Below are positions 36,335 to 45,197 of a DNA stretch of 64,000 bases, piece by piece. The stretch is taken from contig NZ_QHJE01000001.1 of assembly GCF_013626205.1 (NCBI RefSeq), positions 806,001-870,000 on the forward strand. The letters run 5' to 3'. A program made the translations under genes and the position numbers. Source of the DNA: Hyphomicrobium methylovorum. GTDB taxonomy: Bacteria > Pseudomonadota > Alphaproteobacteria > Rhizobiales > Hyphomicrobiaceae. Position 1 is the stretch's first letter. The number at the start of each line of letters is the position of its first letter. The notes beneath the pieces were generated by a model, which saw only the letters and a list, made by a program, of their open reading frames with translations, was not told the DNA's origin and ran no database searches.

Positions 36335-37855
36335 TCAGGACGATGACTTGGCTTCCAATGCTTGCCTCGTCGCGCTCATTGCGCGTTGATCGGCCTTACG
36401 AGCGAGATAACGCCATCCGACAACGATGCCCGATATCGAGATAATGATACCGGCGATGCTCAGCATCCAAATCAGAATGTCACGGGCTGGCTGGTAGCGG
36501 AGCAGGACCGGCAAATCGAAGTCATGCAGAAAGTTGAACAACCATCGGTGCGTTCGTTCGCTTGTGTCGGACAACCCGGCCAGGTCGCCGGTTGCTGGGT
36601 CGATATGGATCCAAGTTGCGTTCTCGTCGTCAAATACGAAGCGTAAGACCGGCAGCGGACGGGTATGATGGTGCGAGTACCAGTAGATGTCCTCTTCCGT
36701 CAGAACTTCCGTTCGCGTGAGATGCGCCTTGGGGAGTAAACCTTCCGCCGCTTCGGTCAGGCGTTTCGGATCAAGTGTGCGGGACGTTCCCGTCGCTCCG
36801 TCAAACAGCTGCTTTTGCTGCGGGCTGCTTTTCGCGACGATTAGCGACTCTCCGGAAACGAAGTTCATCTCCAAAGCCGTGACTGGCGATCGCGCCGCTG
36901 CCTTCAACGCGGAGATCGGAATGCCGAATTCTGATTTTGCACCGGTGTACCTCTGCTTCAGCTCGAGCGTGAATTGCGTGCGCGCGAAGAAGCCGAACGG
37001 ATTGACCGATAACCAGCCGCTGAAAATCCACGTCGTCAAAAACACGCCGCCGACGAGTCCGCCGATGTGATGCCATTTCATCCAGCCGCGATAGGGCGTC
37101 ATGCGGCCGCGCGAGTATGGTCTGCGCAGGCGCAGCCGGAGAATTCCGATCCAAAGCCCCGTGATCCCCCCAATGATGAGCGGACCAGATAGCCACATAA
37201 CTGCCTGGCGCCAGAATTCGCCGTCTGTACGGATGGGCGTGAAGTAAACCCAATGCGGAATGGCGCCGAGCCAATTCCAAAATCGCTCATTGTAAGTTGA
37301 ATTCTGGACGATCTCTCCCGTTTTTGAAGAGACATAGATGTTCGTTCCTGCCCGGTCGCCGAGCGTAAAAAGATAGAGCGGCCGGTGGCCATCGAAGCGC
37401 CTCGTTACCGTCCATTGATCGCGCTCGACCGGGCCGAGATAATCGATGCTTGCTTCAGGGTATACCGAAGCGAGACGCGCTCTTGCTTCATCCAGCGAGA
37501 CTGACGAGATCAAGCGGCCAGCGACAGCAGAAACAGCTTGCGTGCTTTCTCCGCGGCCAAGGCGATAGACCGGTTCGGTTCCGTACATTTCGAGACGGAC
37601 GTTTGTCGTCTGTGCTTTCAGTCCTGCGACGGCCAGCGCCTCATCTGGCGTCCGCGCGATCTTCTCGACATCGATTGGGTGCAATGTTGCGAGACGTTCC
37701 GCTTCGGTCCACGCAGGGAACTGCACGTAGACCATGACGAGACCCGAGATGAACCAGATCAAGCAGAATATACACGTGATAATTCCAAGCCAGCGGTGCG
37801 CGAAATAAAGCGCACGCTTGCCAGCTCGGATGGCCGTTTTGGTGCCTGTTAACAT
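36335..37855 (-). CDS. PepSY-associated transmembrane protein (putative reductase-like)
   Basis: The product of about 506 residues has an N-terminal helix (LYFAHRWLGIITCIFCLIWF), a PepSY domain at about 60-185, paired helices (MWLSGPLIIGGITGLWIGIL), WMKWHHIGGLVGGVFLTTWI, a second PepSY region near 395-455, RTHRWLFNFLHDFDLPVLLR and a C-terminal helix. Histidines in helices (FAHRWLG, WHHIGG, THRWLFNFLHDFD) resemble heme ligands of PepSY-TM proteins paired with siderophore receptors, proposed to reduce or release imported metal chelates. It lies 67 bp downstream of the TonB receptor and presumably shares its riboswitch-controlled transcript. Confidence 0.78.
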   Translation of the reverse strand: MLTGTKTAIRAGKRALYFAHRWLGIITCIFCLIWFISGLVMVYVQFPAWTEAERLATLHPIDVEKIARTPDEALAVAGLKAQTTNVRLEMYGTEPVYRLGRGESTQAVSAVAGRLISSVSLDEARARLASVYPEASIDYLGPVERDQWTVTRRFDGHRPLYLFTLGDRAGTNIYVSSKTGEIVQNSTYNERFWNWLGAIPHWVYFTPIRTDGEFWRQAVMWLSGPLIIGGITGLWIGILRLRLRRPYSRGRMTPYRGWMKWHHIGGLVGGVFLTTWIFSGWLSVNPFGFFARTQFTLELKQRYTGAKSEFGIPISALKAAARSPVTALEMNFVSGESLIVAKSSPQQKQLFDGATGTSRTLDPKRLTEAAEGLLPKAHLTRTEVLTEEDIYWYSHHHTRPLPVLRFVFDDENATWIHIDPATGDLAGLSDTSERTHRWLFNFLHDFDLPVLLRYQPARDILIWMLSIAGIIISISGIVVGWRYLARKADQRAMSATRQALEAKSSS

Positions 37856-37922
37856 AGCTCTCAACGAATATTGTGTGGGCTTAACCGGGCGAGCCCGTAT
37901 GTGGCCCGCCCAGTGATGTCAT

Positions 37923-40277
37923 TCAGAATTTGATGCGGTACGCAACTTCGGCGGAACGTGGACGGCCGAGCGTCCAGCTTCGCGTCGAACCGTCAGAGTT
38001 GGCACCGCCGCCCGTGGCATAGATCTCGTCGGTGAGGTTGTATCCGCGGACAGACAGCGTGCTGTTCTCCGTCACCGCGTAATCGATCCCTGCATTAAAG
38101 AGCACGTAGTCCGGGCGCGAACTGCGGTTTGCCTGATCGTTATAAGTTGTTCCAACCCAGCGAACGCCGCCGATCAGATCCCAACGCGGTGCGAAATTCC
38201 ACTTCAACCAGAGATTTGCGACTTGCTGCGGAACGTTCGTCGGCACCTTTCCTGCGTAGGAAACTCCGTTCACCCAGAACTCGTCATATTGCGCTTGAAG
38301 CACTGCGATGTTGCCCTCTGCCCGAAGCGTGTCGGTGAGCTGCAGCGCTGCAGATAGTTCCAAACCGCGTGACGATTGCTGTCCCACCTGCTGCGTGATC
38401 TGCGAGTTGTTCGGGTCCTGCGTCAGCAAGTTTTTCTTGACGATATCGTAGGCCGCGAACGTCCACTCTCCGCGACCGTTCCAGAAGTCCTGCTTGACGC
38501 CAACCTCGACTTGCCGACCCGTCGCCAGATCGAAAGGAACCTGCGCTTGCGAGAGCGTGATGAGGTTGCCCAGCGCGTCGACCGCGGTCGAGTACGAACC
38601 GTAGAACGCGAGACCAGGCTGCCACGTGTAGACGGCACCAGCGCGCCATGAGACGGCCGAGAAGTCCTTATCGAAGCCCTTTCCGGTTATCAGGCTCATC
38701 CGCTCAATGGATGGACGTTCCAGACGAATGCCGCCGACAAGCGCGAGCTTTTCGGTGACGGCCAGACGATCTTCAGCGAACAGCGAATACTGGAAGGTAT
38801 CTGTCTTGAAGCTCGCAACGGTCGGGGGAAGATTGATTGGATCGTAGAACGATCCCGAATTGAAATTGTACGGATTAACCCAGCTCGTGCCGCTGTACGG
38901 CGAATTGTTCGAGTGCAGGAAATTGATCTTATTGACGTCGAAACCCGCGACGACTTCGTTCTTCATGCCGAAGAGCGAGTGCCTGAGCGTTGCGTCGAAG
39001 CGATCACCGATCTGCTCCTGATTGTGGTAGATCTCGATATAGTCGTCGCGCTTGATCTGGCCATAATGGGGATCAGCGAGATTAGAGACATAGGCGTAGT
39101 TTTCGATATTGCGCCAATGCCGATGGCTGGTGAGCCGATAGGCGGTGTTGCGGAATGTGAGAGCGTCGTTTGCCTGCCACTCTGTCTTGAATTGAGTCCA
39201 GTTGTCGCGATAACGGACCTCGCTGTCCTCGACGTTGAAATTCTTGAAGCGGATGCGTTTATCCATACGCCCGTCGATGAATGGCATACCGAAGTAGCGC
39301 AATGGCTCCTGGTAGCCGTAGTCGTTCGATAGAGTGAATGTCAGTCCCGGCGCGGCCTTGAGCTTAACGGCACCAGACAAGGCTAGATTCTGAAACTCGC
39401 CTTCCTGCTTTAGCCAGCCATCAGACTGTTCGCCCGCAACGTCGATCCGGTACGACAGCCGGTCGTTGATCGGTCCGCCGGAACCGAGCCCGATACGACG
39501 CGAAAAATCCGTGCCGACGGCGACTTCCGCTTCGTTGACGAAATAGTCCGTCGGCTTTTTCGGAACGACGTTGATGACGCCGCCGATTGCACCTTCGCCA
39601 TAGAGCACGGATGCCGGTCCACGCAGAACTTCGATGCGATCCGCAGTCCAGGTGTTGAATGGAAATGTAACGGTGCCAGAACCGACGTACATGCGTGTGC
39701 CGTCGTAGAGCTGCATGACGGAACCGTGGCCCGAGAAGCCGCGCGTTGCGAGACCGGTTCCGCCGTTGCCTGGAGAAGCCGTAGATGTAAAGCCAGCCGC
39801 GTTCTGCGTAACGGCATCGACGACGCTCGTCTGGCCCCGTTCGCGGATCGTCTCGCCAGAGATCACTTCGACGCTGGCGGGCGTTTCGAGAGGCGTTAGG
39901 CCGAGGCGGCTGCCGCTCGTTGCGGGCTTCGAAAGGTTCAGGCCAGACGGATTTGTTTCCCTGGACTCATTCGTGGCATCGGTTTCATTGCCGTTGTTGC
40001 CCACAACGGTTGGATTCTCAGAAGCTTCCGCCGCGGGCGATTGAACGACTTTTTTCTTCTTGGTCGTTGGCTTCTTTTTTTGCTGGGTCGAGACGACGAC
40101 GCTCGGTAGTGGAACGGACGAAGAGTTCGCGCTTGGCGTCCCTTCCTCGGCTGGCGGCGATGCGTCCTGTGCGCTTGCGCTAAATCCGAAGCAAGAAGAG
40201 AGAGCGACAAAGGAAATTGAGGCGAGCAAGCGACGCCGTTCGGAAACGGAGCCCGCGCGAGAAAACAGAGAAGACAT
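37923..40277 (-). CDS. Siderophore-type TonB-dependent receptor under a cobalamin riboswitch
   Basis: The product of about 784 residues has a signal peptide (LLASISFVALSSCFGFSASA), TonB box PSVVVSTQQ, a Lys-rich linker, and a plug domain (TPASVEVISGETIRERGQTS, TADRIEVLRGPASVLYGEGA, IGGVINVVPKKPT). The barrel ends RPRSAEVAYRIKF. By sequence it belongs to the FhuA/FhuE/FcuA hydroxamate siderophore receptor group. A cobalamin riboswitch lies upstream, so the physiological cargo may be a corrinoid or a cobalt chelate rather than iron. The ATG at 40277 has AGGAC upstream. Confidence 0.88.
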   Translation of the reverse strand: MSSLFSRAGSVSERRRLLASISFVALSSCFGFSASAQDASPPAEEGTPSANSSSVPLPSVVVSTQQKKKPTTKKKKVVQSPAAEASENPTVVGNNGNETDATNESRETNPSGLNLSKPATSGSRLGLTPLETPASVEVISGETIRERGQTSVVDAVTQNAAGFTSTASPGNGGTGLATRGFSGHGSVMQLYDGTRMYVGSGTVTFPFNTWTADRIEVLRGPASVLYGEGAIGGVINVVPKKPTDYFVNEAEVAVGTDFSRRIGLGSGGPINDRLSYRIDVAGEQSDGWLKQEGEFQNLALSGAVKLKAAPGLTFTLSNDYGYQEPLRYFGMPFIDGRMDKRIRFKNFNVEDSEVRYRDNWTQFKTEWQANDALTFRNTAYRLTSHRHWRNIENYAYVSNLADPHYGQIKRDDYIEIYHNQEQIGDRFDATLRHSLFGMKNEVVAGFDVNKINFLHSNNSPYSGTSWVNPYNFNSGSFYDPINLPPTVASFKTDTFQYSLFAEDRLAVTEKLALVGGIRLERPSIERMSLITGKGFDKDFSAVSWRAGAVYTWQPGLAFYGSYSTAVDALGNLITLSQAQVPFDLATGRQVEVGVKQDFWNGRGEWTFAAYDIVKKNLLTQDPNNSQITQQVGQQSSRGLELSAALQLTDTLRAEGNIAVLQAQYDEFWVNGVSYAGKVPTNVPQQVANLWLKWNFAPRWDLIGGVRWVGTTYNDQANRSSRPDYVLFNAGIDYAVTENSTLSVRGYNLTDEIYATGGGANSDGSTRSWTLGRPRSAEVAYRIKF

Positions 40278-40396
40278 GACAGTCCTGACGTACAAATGGG
40301 CACGTCACCGCGAGCGAAGCCGTTTGAGCGCGCGGACGCGTTCATTCGCCAACGATCGAGGCACCCCGCCCGACGCGTTCTCGCGTGTGACCACGA

Positions 40397-40570
40397 CTGT
40401 CGGCAGGTCTCCTGGCTCGCGGGTCTTAGACTTCCGGACTACCTTCCCAGAAACTCTCGCTCCCAGTGGTAATATCGCCGACGTCTCGCCGCTTACAGTT
40501 GCGGGGGCAGCTGCGGCTTTTGGCGAGAGCCAGTACCGCATTCCCTATTGTTTCCCCGAAGGGAACCGAC
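40397..40570 (-). ncRNA. Cobalamin (B12) riboswitch
   Basis: Read on the minus strand, the core shows GGGAATGCGGTACTGGC, GCTGCCCCCGCAACTGTAAG followed by CGG, CCACTGG, GGGAAGG and GAGCCAGGAGACCTGCC, the complete canonical order of an AdoCbl riboswitch. It ends about 120 bases before the siderophore-type receptor start and would switch off that gene and the PepSY gene when cobalamin is plentiful. Confidence 0.93.
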
Positions 40571-40757
40571 GTGAACAGATTGGCCATATCAATAGGCCTG
40601 TCAATTGACGTCGGCCGATTGTTTGAGCGGTTGTGTCTCTAGCAACACCCCGCGCTTTGGGCTCCGTCGTGCCAATTGATTTGATCGCAAGGAACGAAGT
40701 GCAGAGTATGCGGCAAGCTCCTATGTTTCATGCATGTTGGCAGAGAGAGCAACGGCA

Positions 40758-41861
40758 ATGGCCCTCGCGGTTCCGAAATCCAAGACTCTGAAATCGTCTT
40801 CGATGACGGATGAGACGTGTTGGAACGCCGTGAAAACACGCGACGCCAGCTTTGACGGCCAGTTCGTTTATTCGGTTGCGACGACAGGTGTCTTTTGTCG
40901 GCCTGCGTGCCCATCGCGTCTGGCCAAGCGTGAGAACGTCCGATTCTATGCGTCTGCTGCGGATGCAGAAGCCGCTGGCTTTCGGCCGTGTAAGCGCTGC
41001 CGGCCGACGGAGCCGCCGCTTCATAAACACTACGCGGAGATGATCGCGGCTGCGTGTCGCACAATCGAGACTGCGGACGATCAGCCGAGTCTCGAAACCC
41101 TTGCCGCCAATGCTGGTCTTAGCTCGTTTCACTTCCATCGCATTTTCAAGATCGTCACCGGAGTGACACCAAAGGCCTACGCAATTGCAAATCGCCAGAA
41201 GCGCGTTCGAGATAATCTCAAGCAGAGTTCTTCTGTGACAGAGGCGTTATACGACGCGGGGTTTAATTCCAGCGGCCGCTTTTATGCCGACGCGCCGGAC
41301 GTGCTTGGCATGACGCCGACTGACTTCCGCTCTGGCGGAGCCAATACCGAAATTCGGTTCGCGGTGGGGCAGTGTTCGCTTGGCGCTGTTCTGGTTGCGG
41401 CGAGCGCCAAAGGCATTTCGGCGATAACTCTGAGTGATGATCCGCGCGAACTCGTGCACGATCTTGAGCGCCGCTTTCCCAATGCGACTCTGATCGGGGG
41501 CGACAGCGAATTCGAAGCCATCGTTGCTCAGGTCGTCGGCTTGGTCGAAAGGCCCGGGAAGGATTTCAATCTTCCGCTCGACATTCGCGGCACGGCCTTT
41601 CAGCATCGCGTCTGGCAGGCGCTCCGAGAAATTCCATTCGGCATGACGGCAACATACGCCGAGATCGCTGCACAGATCGGTATGCCGAAAGCGGTGCGCG
41701 CAGTTGCTGGCGCCTGTGCAGCGAATGAGATCGCTCTTGCCATTCCTTGCCACCGCGTTATTCGCAGCGACGGCGGTATTTCAGGCTATCGATGGGGCGT
41801 CGAGCGCAAGCAGGTGCTGCTCGAGCGTGAAGCGAACGCCACGAAGAAAAAGAAGACCTGA
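40758..41861 (+). CDS. ada: Bifunctional Ada: methylphosphotriester/O6-methylguanine repair and regulator
   Basis: The product is about 367 residues with three parts. The N-terminal zinc domain has all four cysteines (VFCRPACPS and PCKRC at about 47, 51, 78, 81), with the first as methyl acceptor. An AraC-type helix-turn-helix pair spans about 95-190. The C-terminal methyltransferase spans about 200-360 with the active Cys in AIPCHRVIRSDGGISGYRWG. It removes alkyl groups from DNA and activates the adaptive response. I place the start at the ATG at 40758; an in-frame ATG at 40734 has no better ribosome binding site. No alkB or ogt lies alongside. Confidence 0.93.
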   Translation: MALAVPKSKTLKSSSMTDETCWNAVKTRDASFDGQFVYSVATTGVFCRPACPSRLAKRENVRFYASAADAEAAGFRPCKRCRPTEPPLHKHYAEMIAAACRTIETADDQPSLETLAANAGLSSFHFHRIFKIVTGVTPKAYAIANRQKRVRDNLKQSSSVTEALYDAGFNSSGRFYADAPDVLGMTPTDFRSGGANTEIRFAVGQCSLGAVLVAASAKGISAITLSDDPRELVHDLERRFPNATLIGGDSEFEAIVAQVVGLVERPGKDFNLPLDIRGTAFQHRVWQALREIPFGMTATYAEIAAQIGMPKAVRAVAGACAANEIALAIPCHRVIRSDGGISGYRWGVERKQVLLEREANATKKKKT

Positions 41862-41889
41862 GCCTATTCGTTCCGGAAAGGCGGCGGCT

Positions 41890-42768
41890 CTATACGCGAA
41901 CGTTCGTCAAGCTTCGGGACGCAGGCGCACCGAATGTTTTCCGGAAATCGTGAGCGAAGTGGGATTGGTCGGCAAAGCCTGCGGCGTGTGCTGCTTCGGT
42001 GAAGCTTGAGCCAGCAGCGATTTCATCGATTGCGCGAAGCATGCGAACCCAGGCACGATAGCGCCGGAACGAAACGCCCATCTCTTCGCTGAAGAGATGC
42101 TGCAAGCGAGAGACCGAGAGACCTGCCGCCTGCGCTGCGTTGGTGACGGACACGAGAGTGTCGGGCTCAGCGGATTCCAGCACAGAAATGGCGCGGGAGA
42201 CGCGTGCGTCCAACGTGCGACGGGCGCGTGTTTGTGAAAAGTCGACGAGATCGGTTATCGCCGCATCAACCCAGTTGAGCGATGCGCGGTCTTCGTAGAG
42301 TTCGCGCATCAGGCCGGTTTCACCTGTTGCGCCGACCAGAGCACCACCCACTTCAATGGCATTGCCAACGAGAGGCGCGAGCGCGTGTGCGTTGCCGACT
42401 GTGGGCTCGATGTAAAGCACCGAAACCGGCTCGCCCGCGAGATCGAGTTCATGCGGGACGCCTGCTGGAATCAAAGCCGCCCGACACGATTGCCAGGGAT
42501 TTTCTCTGATCCGCAAACGGAAAGAGCCACAGAGACCCGCCAGATACACCGGCGCTCCGTGCTGATGACTCGCATTCCGGTCCAGCGTTCCGGCGAACAG
42601 CGTACGGCCCTGGTGGAGCCGCCACAGCGGCCGCAGCGGTTCGGCATCGGGCGTAGCGGAAACGTACAAGCGCCACCTCTTCGGCTCAGCCAATGATCCA
42701 ATCGCTACGGCCGGAGCCGGTTGCATGACGGACGGTACTTCACCCGGCTCAAAAAGCTCAAGCGTCAT
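41890..42768 (-). CDS. AraC-family transcriptional regulator
   Basis: The product is about 292 residues. An N-terminal cupin-like sensing domain contains HQHGAPVYLAGLCGSFRLRI and LIPAGVPHELDLAG. Two C-terminal helix-turn-helix motifs follow (TNAAQAAGLSVSRLQHLFSE with MGVSFRRYRAWVRM, then TEAAHAAGFADQSHFAHDFR). It is divergent from the Tat-exported metallo-hydrolase, so probably controls it. Upstream in-frame starts at 42792 and 42819 exist, but the latter would overlap the divergent gene, so 42768 is preferred. Confidence 0.85.
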   Translation of the reverse strand: MTLELFEPGEVPSVMQPAPAVAIGSLAEPKRWRLYVSATPDAEPLRPLWRLHQGRTLFAGTLDRNASHQHGAPVYLAGLCGSFRLRIRENPWQSCRAALIPAGVPHELDLAGEPVSVLYIEPTVGNAHALAPLVGNAIEVGGALVGATGETGLMRELYEDRASLNWVDAAITDLVDFSQTRARRTLDARVSRAISVLESAEPDTLVSVTNAAQAAGLSVSRLQHLFSEEMGVSFRRYRAWVRMLRAIDEIAAGSSFTEAAHAAGFADQSHFAHDFRKTFGAPASRSLTNVRV

Positions 42769-42809
42769 ATCGGTCACGAACCTTCGCGCCATCCAGGGAG
42801 TGCAATTGC

Positions 42810-43817
42810 ATGTCGTCATCCAATACCGGGACTTCGCGGAGATCGTTTATCGGAGCGGCGGCGCTTGCGCTTGCTGCCCCAGCGATACTGCGCCAGACCA
42901 AACGTGCGACTGCTGCAGAAGGCGCGTTTCTGGGCGCATCTGAACCCCCATTCCGGCGCTTCCAGTTCGGCAAATTCGAGATCACCGTGCTTTCCGACGG
43001 CGGCGCGATGGTGGACGGCCCTTGGCCCATCGTCGGCGAGGATAGACCCAAGGAAGAGGTCGCGAAGCTCATGCGCGACAACCTTCTTCCCGAAGCGAAG
43101 TTTCGCCCGGGCTTCAGCCCCGCTGTCGTCAATACGGGCAAAGAGATGATTTTGATCGATACGGGCAACGGTGCCGGGGGATTCATTCCTCGCCCGGCCG
43201 CAGGGCGGCTGCGCGAGAGCCTCGCGGCGGCGTCAATAAAGCCGGAGCAGATCGACATCGTTGCGATTACGCATTGCCATGTCGATCACATCGGGGGGGT
43301 GTCGGAAGCCGGTGTTCCGGTGTTTCCGAATGCGCGCTACGCCGTGGGTCAGGAAGAGTATGACTTCTGGTCGAAAGAGGAGCGGCTTGCAGGTCCACCG
43401 GACCAGAATGAATACAAGTCGGGGAAGATGTTCCGCGATGTGATGCTGCCGCTCGTTGAGCGAACTTTCTTTCTAAAGTCCGGGCAAGACGTCGCCTCAG
43501 GGATCGCCGCGTTCGCGGCGCCAGGGCACACGCCCGGTCACCTTGGGTTTCATATCGAAAGCAATGGCAAGCGATTGCTTGCATGGGGCGACTGCGCACA
43601 CCATGAGGTCGCCTCGCTCGCGCATCCGGAATGGAGCGCTCTTTTCGACATGGACAAGGCTCAAGGCGTCGCAACGCGCCGCAAAGTCTATGAGATGGCG
43701 GCAACCGAGCGGCTGCCGATCCTTGGATATCACACGTCATTCCCGTCGCTCGGGATGGTCGAGCGGAGCGGCACAGCGTATCGCTGGCTTCCGATCACGT
43801 ATCAGTTCGAGGACTGA
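42810..43817 (+). CDS. Tat-exported MBL-fold metallo-hydrolase
   Basis: The 335-residue product has a Tat signal (SRRSFIGAAALALAAPAIL). A metallo-beta-lactamase fold follows: MILIDTGNGAGG, zinc motif THCHVDHIGG (H-X-H-X-D-H), APGHTPGH, WGDCAHHE and a final His in LGYHTSF. It hydrolyses an unknown substrate in the periplasm; relatives include lactonases and quorum-quenching-type enzymes. AGGGAG precedes the ATG. It is divergent from an AraC regulator with a 41-bp intergenic gap and ends overlapping the convergent GAF gene by 16 bp. Confidence 0.85.
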   Translation: MSSSNTGTSRRSFIGAAALALAAPAILRQTKRATAAEGAFLGASEPPFRRFQFGKFEITVLSDGGAMVDGPWPIVGEDRPKEEVAKLMRDNLLPEAKFRPGFSPAVVNTGKEMILIDTGNGAGGFIPRPAAGRLRESLAAASIKPEQIDIVAITHCHVDHIGGVSEAGVPVFPNARYAVGQEEYDFWSKEERLAGPPDQNEYKSGKMFRDVMLPLVERTFFLKSGQDVASGIAAFAAPGHTPGHLGFHIESNGKRLLAWGDCAHHEVASLAHPEWSALFDMDKAQGVATRRKVYEMAATERLPILGYHTSFPSLGMVERSGTAYRWLPITYQFED

Positions 43818-44266
43818 GGGACGCCGCCTTGCCGTTGTTGGGCAAGCGCACGCCCAGCGTTCGTCAGACTCGCGATTTCATCGTCGGTGAAGGTTCGCTC
43901 GGTGCGGTTCGCCACGCCCAACGCACCGACGATGTCTTCGCCGGAGAAGATCGGCACGACCACGGCCCCCGCCATTGCTGTGGCGCGCGCACCTGGGCGA
44001 ACGTCTCCGCTCGAATCGGTTTGGATGTTGCAGGCATTGACCGCCTGCCCGCGTTCGACGGCCAACCCCGCCATGCCCTTTCCGACCGGAATTGTGCGGA
44101 TAATGGACAAAACCGCGTCCGGCATTCCCGCGCTCGCTGAGAACAGGTGCAACAGTCCGTCATCGCCGAGAAAATGAATCGTTCCGCTGTCTGCTTTAAA
44201 TTCAGCGACGATGCGGGCCAACGCCTCCTCACCGCTTGACGTGCTCAGCGTATCCCAGTTCGTCAT
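43802..44266 (-). CDS. GAF-domain protein
   Basis: The product is about 154 residues and is essentially one GAF domain: ALARIVAEFKADSGTIHFLG, RTIPVGKGMAGLAVERGQAV, VVVPIFSGEDIVGALGVANR, RTFTDDEIASLTNAGRALAQ. It has no output domain, so it presumably binds a small molecule or acts as a regulatory partner. The ATG at 44266 has AAAGGA upstream; a longer frame from 44299 or 44374 is possible. The single Cys (NACNIQ) does not match free-methionine-sulfoxide reductase. Confidence 0.75.
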   Translation of the reverse strand: MTNWDTLSTSSGEEALARIVAEFKADSGTIHFLGDDGLLHLFSASAGMPDAVLSIIRTIPVGKGMAGLAVERGQAVNACNIQTDSSGDVRPGARATAMAGAVVVPIFSGEDIVGALGVANRTERTFTDDEIASLTNAGRALAQQRQGGVPQSSN

Positions 44267-44401
44267 GGCAATCGGTCCTTTCACAATCGGCGTATTCATC
44301 GTAGGCGATTGGCGGGGTGTTGAAACCCCACATCGCGCTGGTTGGCTCGGCGGAGCCTGAGTGATCGCCCCCACAATCGCCTGTTATGAGTTGCCTTGCA
44401 A

Positions 44402-45088
44402 ATGGACCTGCCGTTCGATCTTCGCTGCGACCCGCCATTCCTCGTCGCATCCTTTCCTGAAGTTCACCACGTTCTCAGTTGGTCTCTCACGCGGCCGGGA
44501 TTTCAGACGACCGCAACAGTTGCATGGATCGAGCTTCGCAATGCCGATCTTCCGCTCGACGCGGACCCGATTGCGCTGATTTCGGAACGGCTCGCCGCAG
44601 CCTCCCTAGCGGATGCCGTCGCGATGGCGACGTCGCGCACGATCGAGGCTCACCACCTGGCGCAAGTCACGGTCGAGGACGTCACGGCGACGTGCCTAGC
44701 AACGGTCGGACTGTCCAACGGGGAGCGTGTGGGTCAACGGCTGAGCGAGCCCATTCCGTTCGGGACGATAAACATCCTCGCGCATGTGGACCGTCCGTTG
44801 TCACAGGCGGCGCTGATCGAAGGGGTATCGATTGTCGCCTCGGCACGGACCACGGCCGTTCTCGATTCGGGCGCGCGCCGGGCTGGCGTGGCGATTACCG
44901 GCACGGGTACGGATTGCATCGTCATCGCTGCGCCAATCGGAGAACCGTGTGACGCGCACGCCGGAATGCATACTGCGGCTGGGGAAGCGATCGGCGCCGC
45001 TGTCTATCGGGCCATCGCGGAAGGCACCGAGCAGTGGCGTTTAGATTTCGCAGCCTTGCTGGCGCGCGCGAACGCCAAGTCAACTTGA
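44402..45088 (+). CDS. cbiZ: Adenosylcobinamide amidohydrolase, CbiZ family
   Basis: The product is about 228 residues. The core matches CbiZ: VLSWSLTRPGFQTTATVAWI, ATCLATVGLSNGERVG, PFGTINILAHVDRPLSQAAL, SIVASARTTAVLDSGARRAG, ITGTGTDCIVIAAPIGE, AAGEAIGAAVYRAIAEGTEQ. CbiZ cleaves the aminopropanol arm from adenosylcobinamide, or acts on pseudocobalamin, so that corrinoids can be remodelled. It is convergent with btuB, the corrinoid receptor, which supports the assignment. The start is uncertain: a TTG at 44396 is the alternative. Confidence 0.85.
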   Translation: MDLPFDLRCDPPFLVASFPEVHHVLSWSLTRPGFQTTATVAWIELRNADLPLDADPIALISERLAAASLADAVAMATSRTIEAHHLAQVTVEDVTATCLATVGLSNGERVGQRLSEPIPFGTINILAHVDRPLSQAALIEGVSIVASARTTAVLDSGARRAGVAITGTGTDCIVIAAPIGEPCDAHAGMHTAAGEAIGAAVYRAIAEGTEQWRLDFAALLARANAKST

Positions 45089-45197
45089 GCGCACGCTGTT
45101 TCCGAATTGTGAGAACCTTGGTGCCCATTTCGCCGGCACGGTTGACGCCTTTCGACATCAACCGCGCCTGCTTATGGACGGACGGGAGGGTCCGTTA

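Noticed and set aside
45178-45195. Stem ACGGAC/GTCCGT just past the btuB stop as a terminator
   Set aside because: Short stem with no T-tract in either direction; not strong enough to list.
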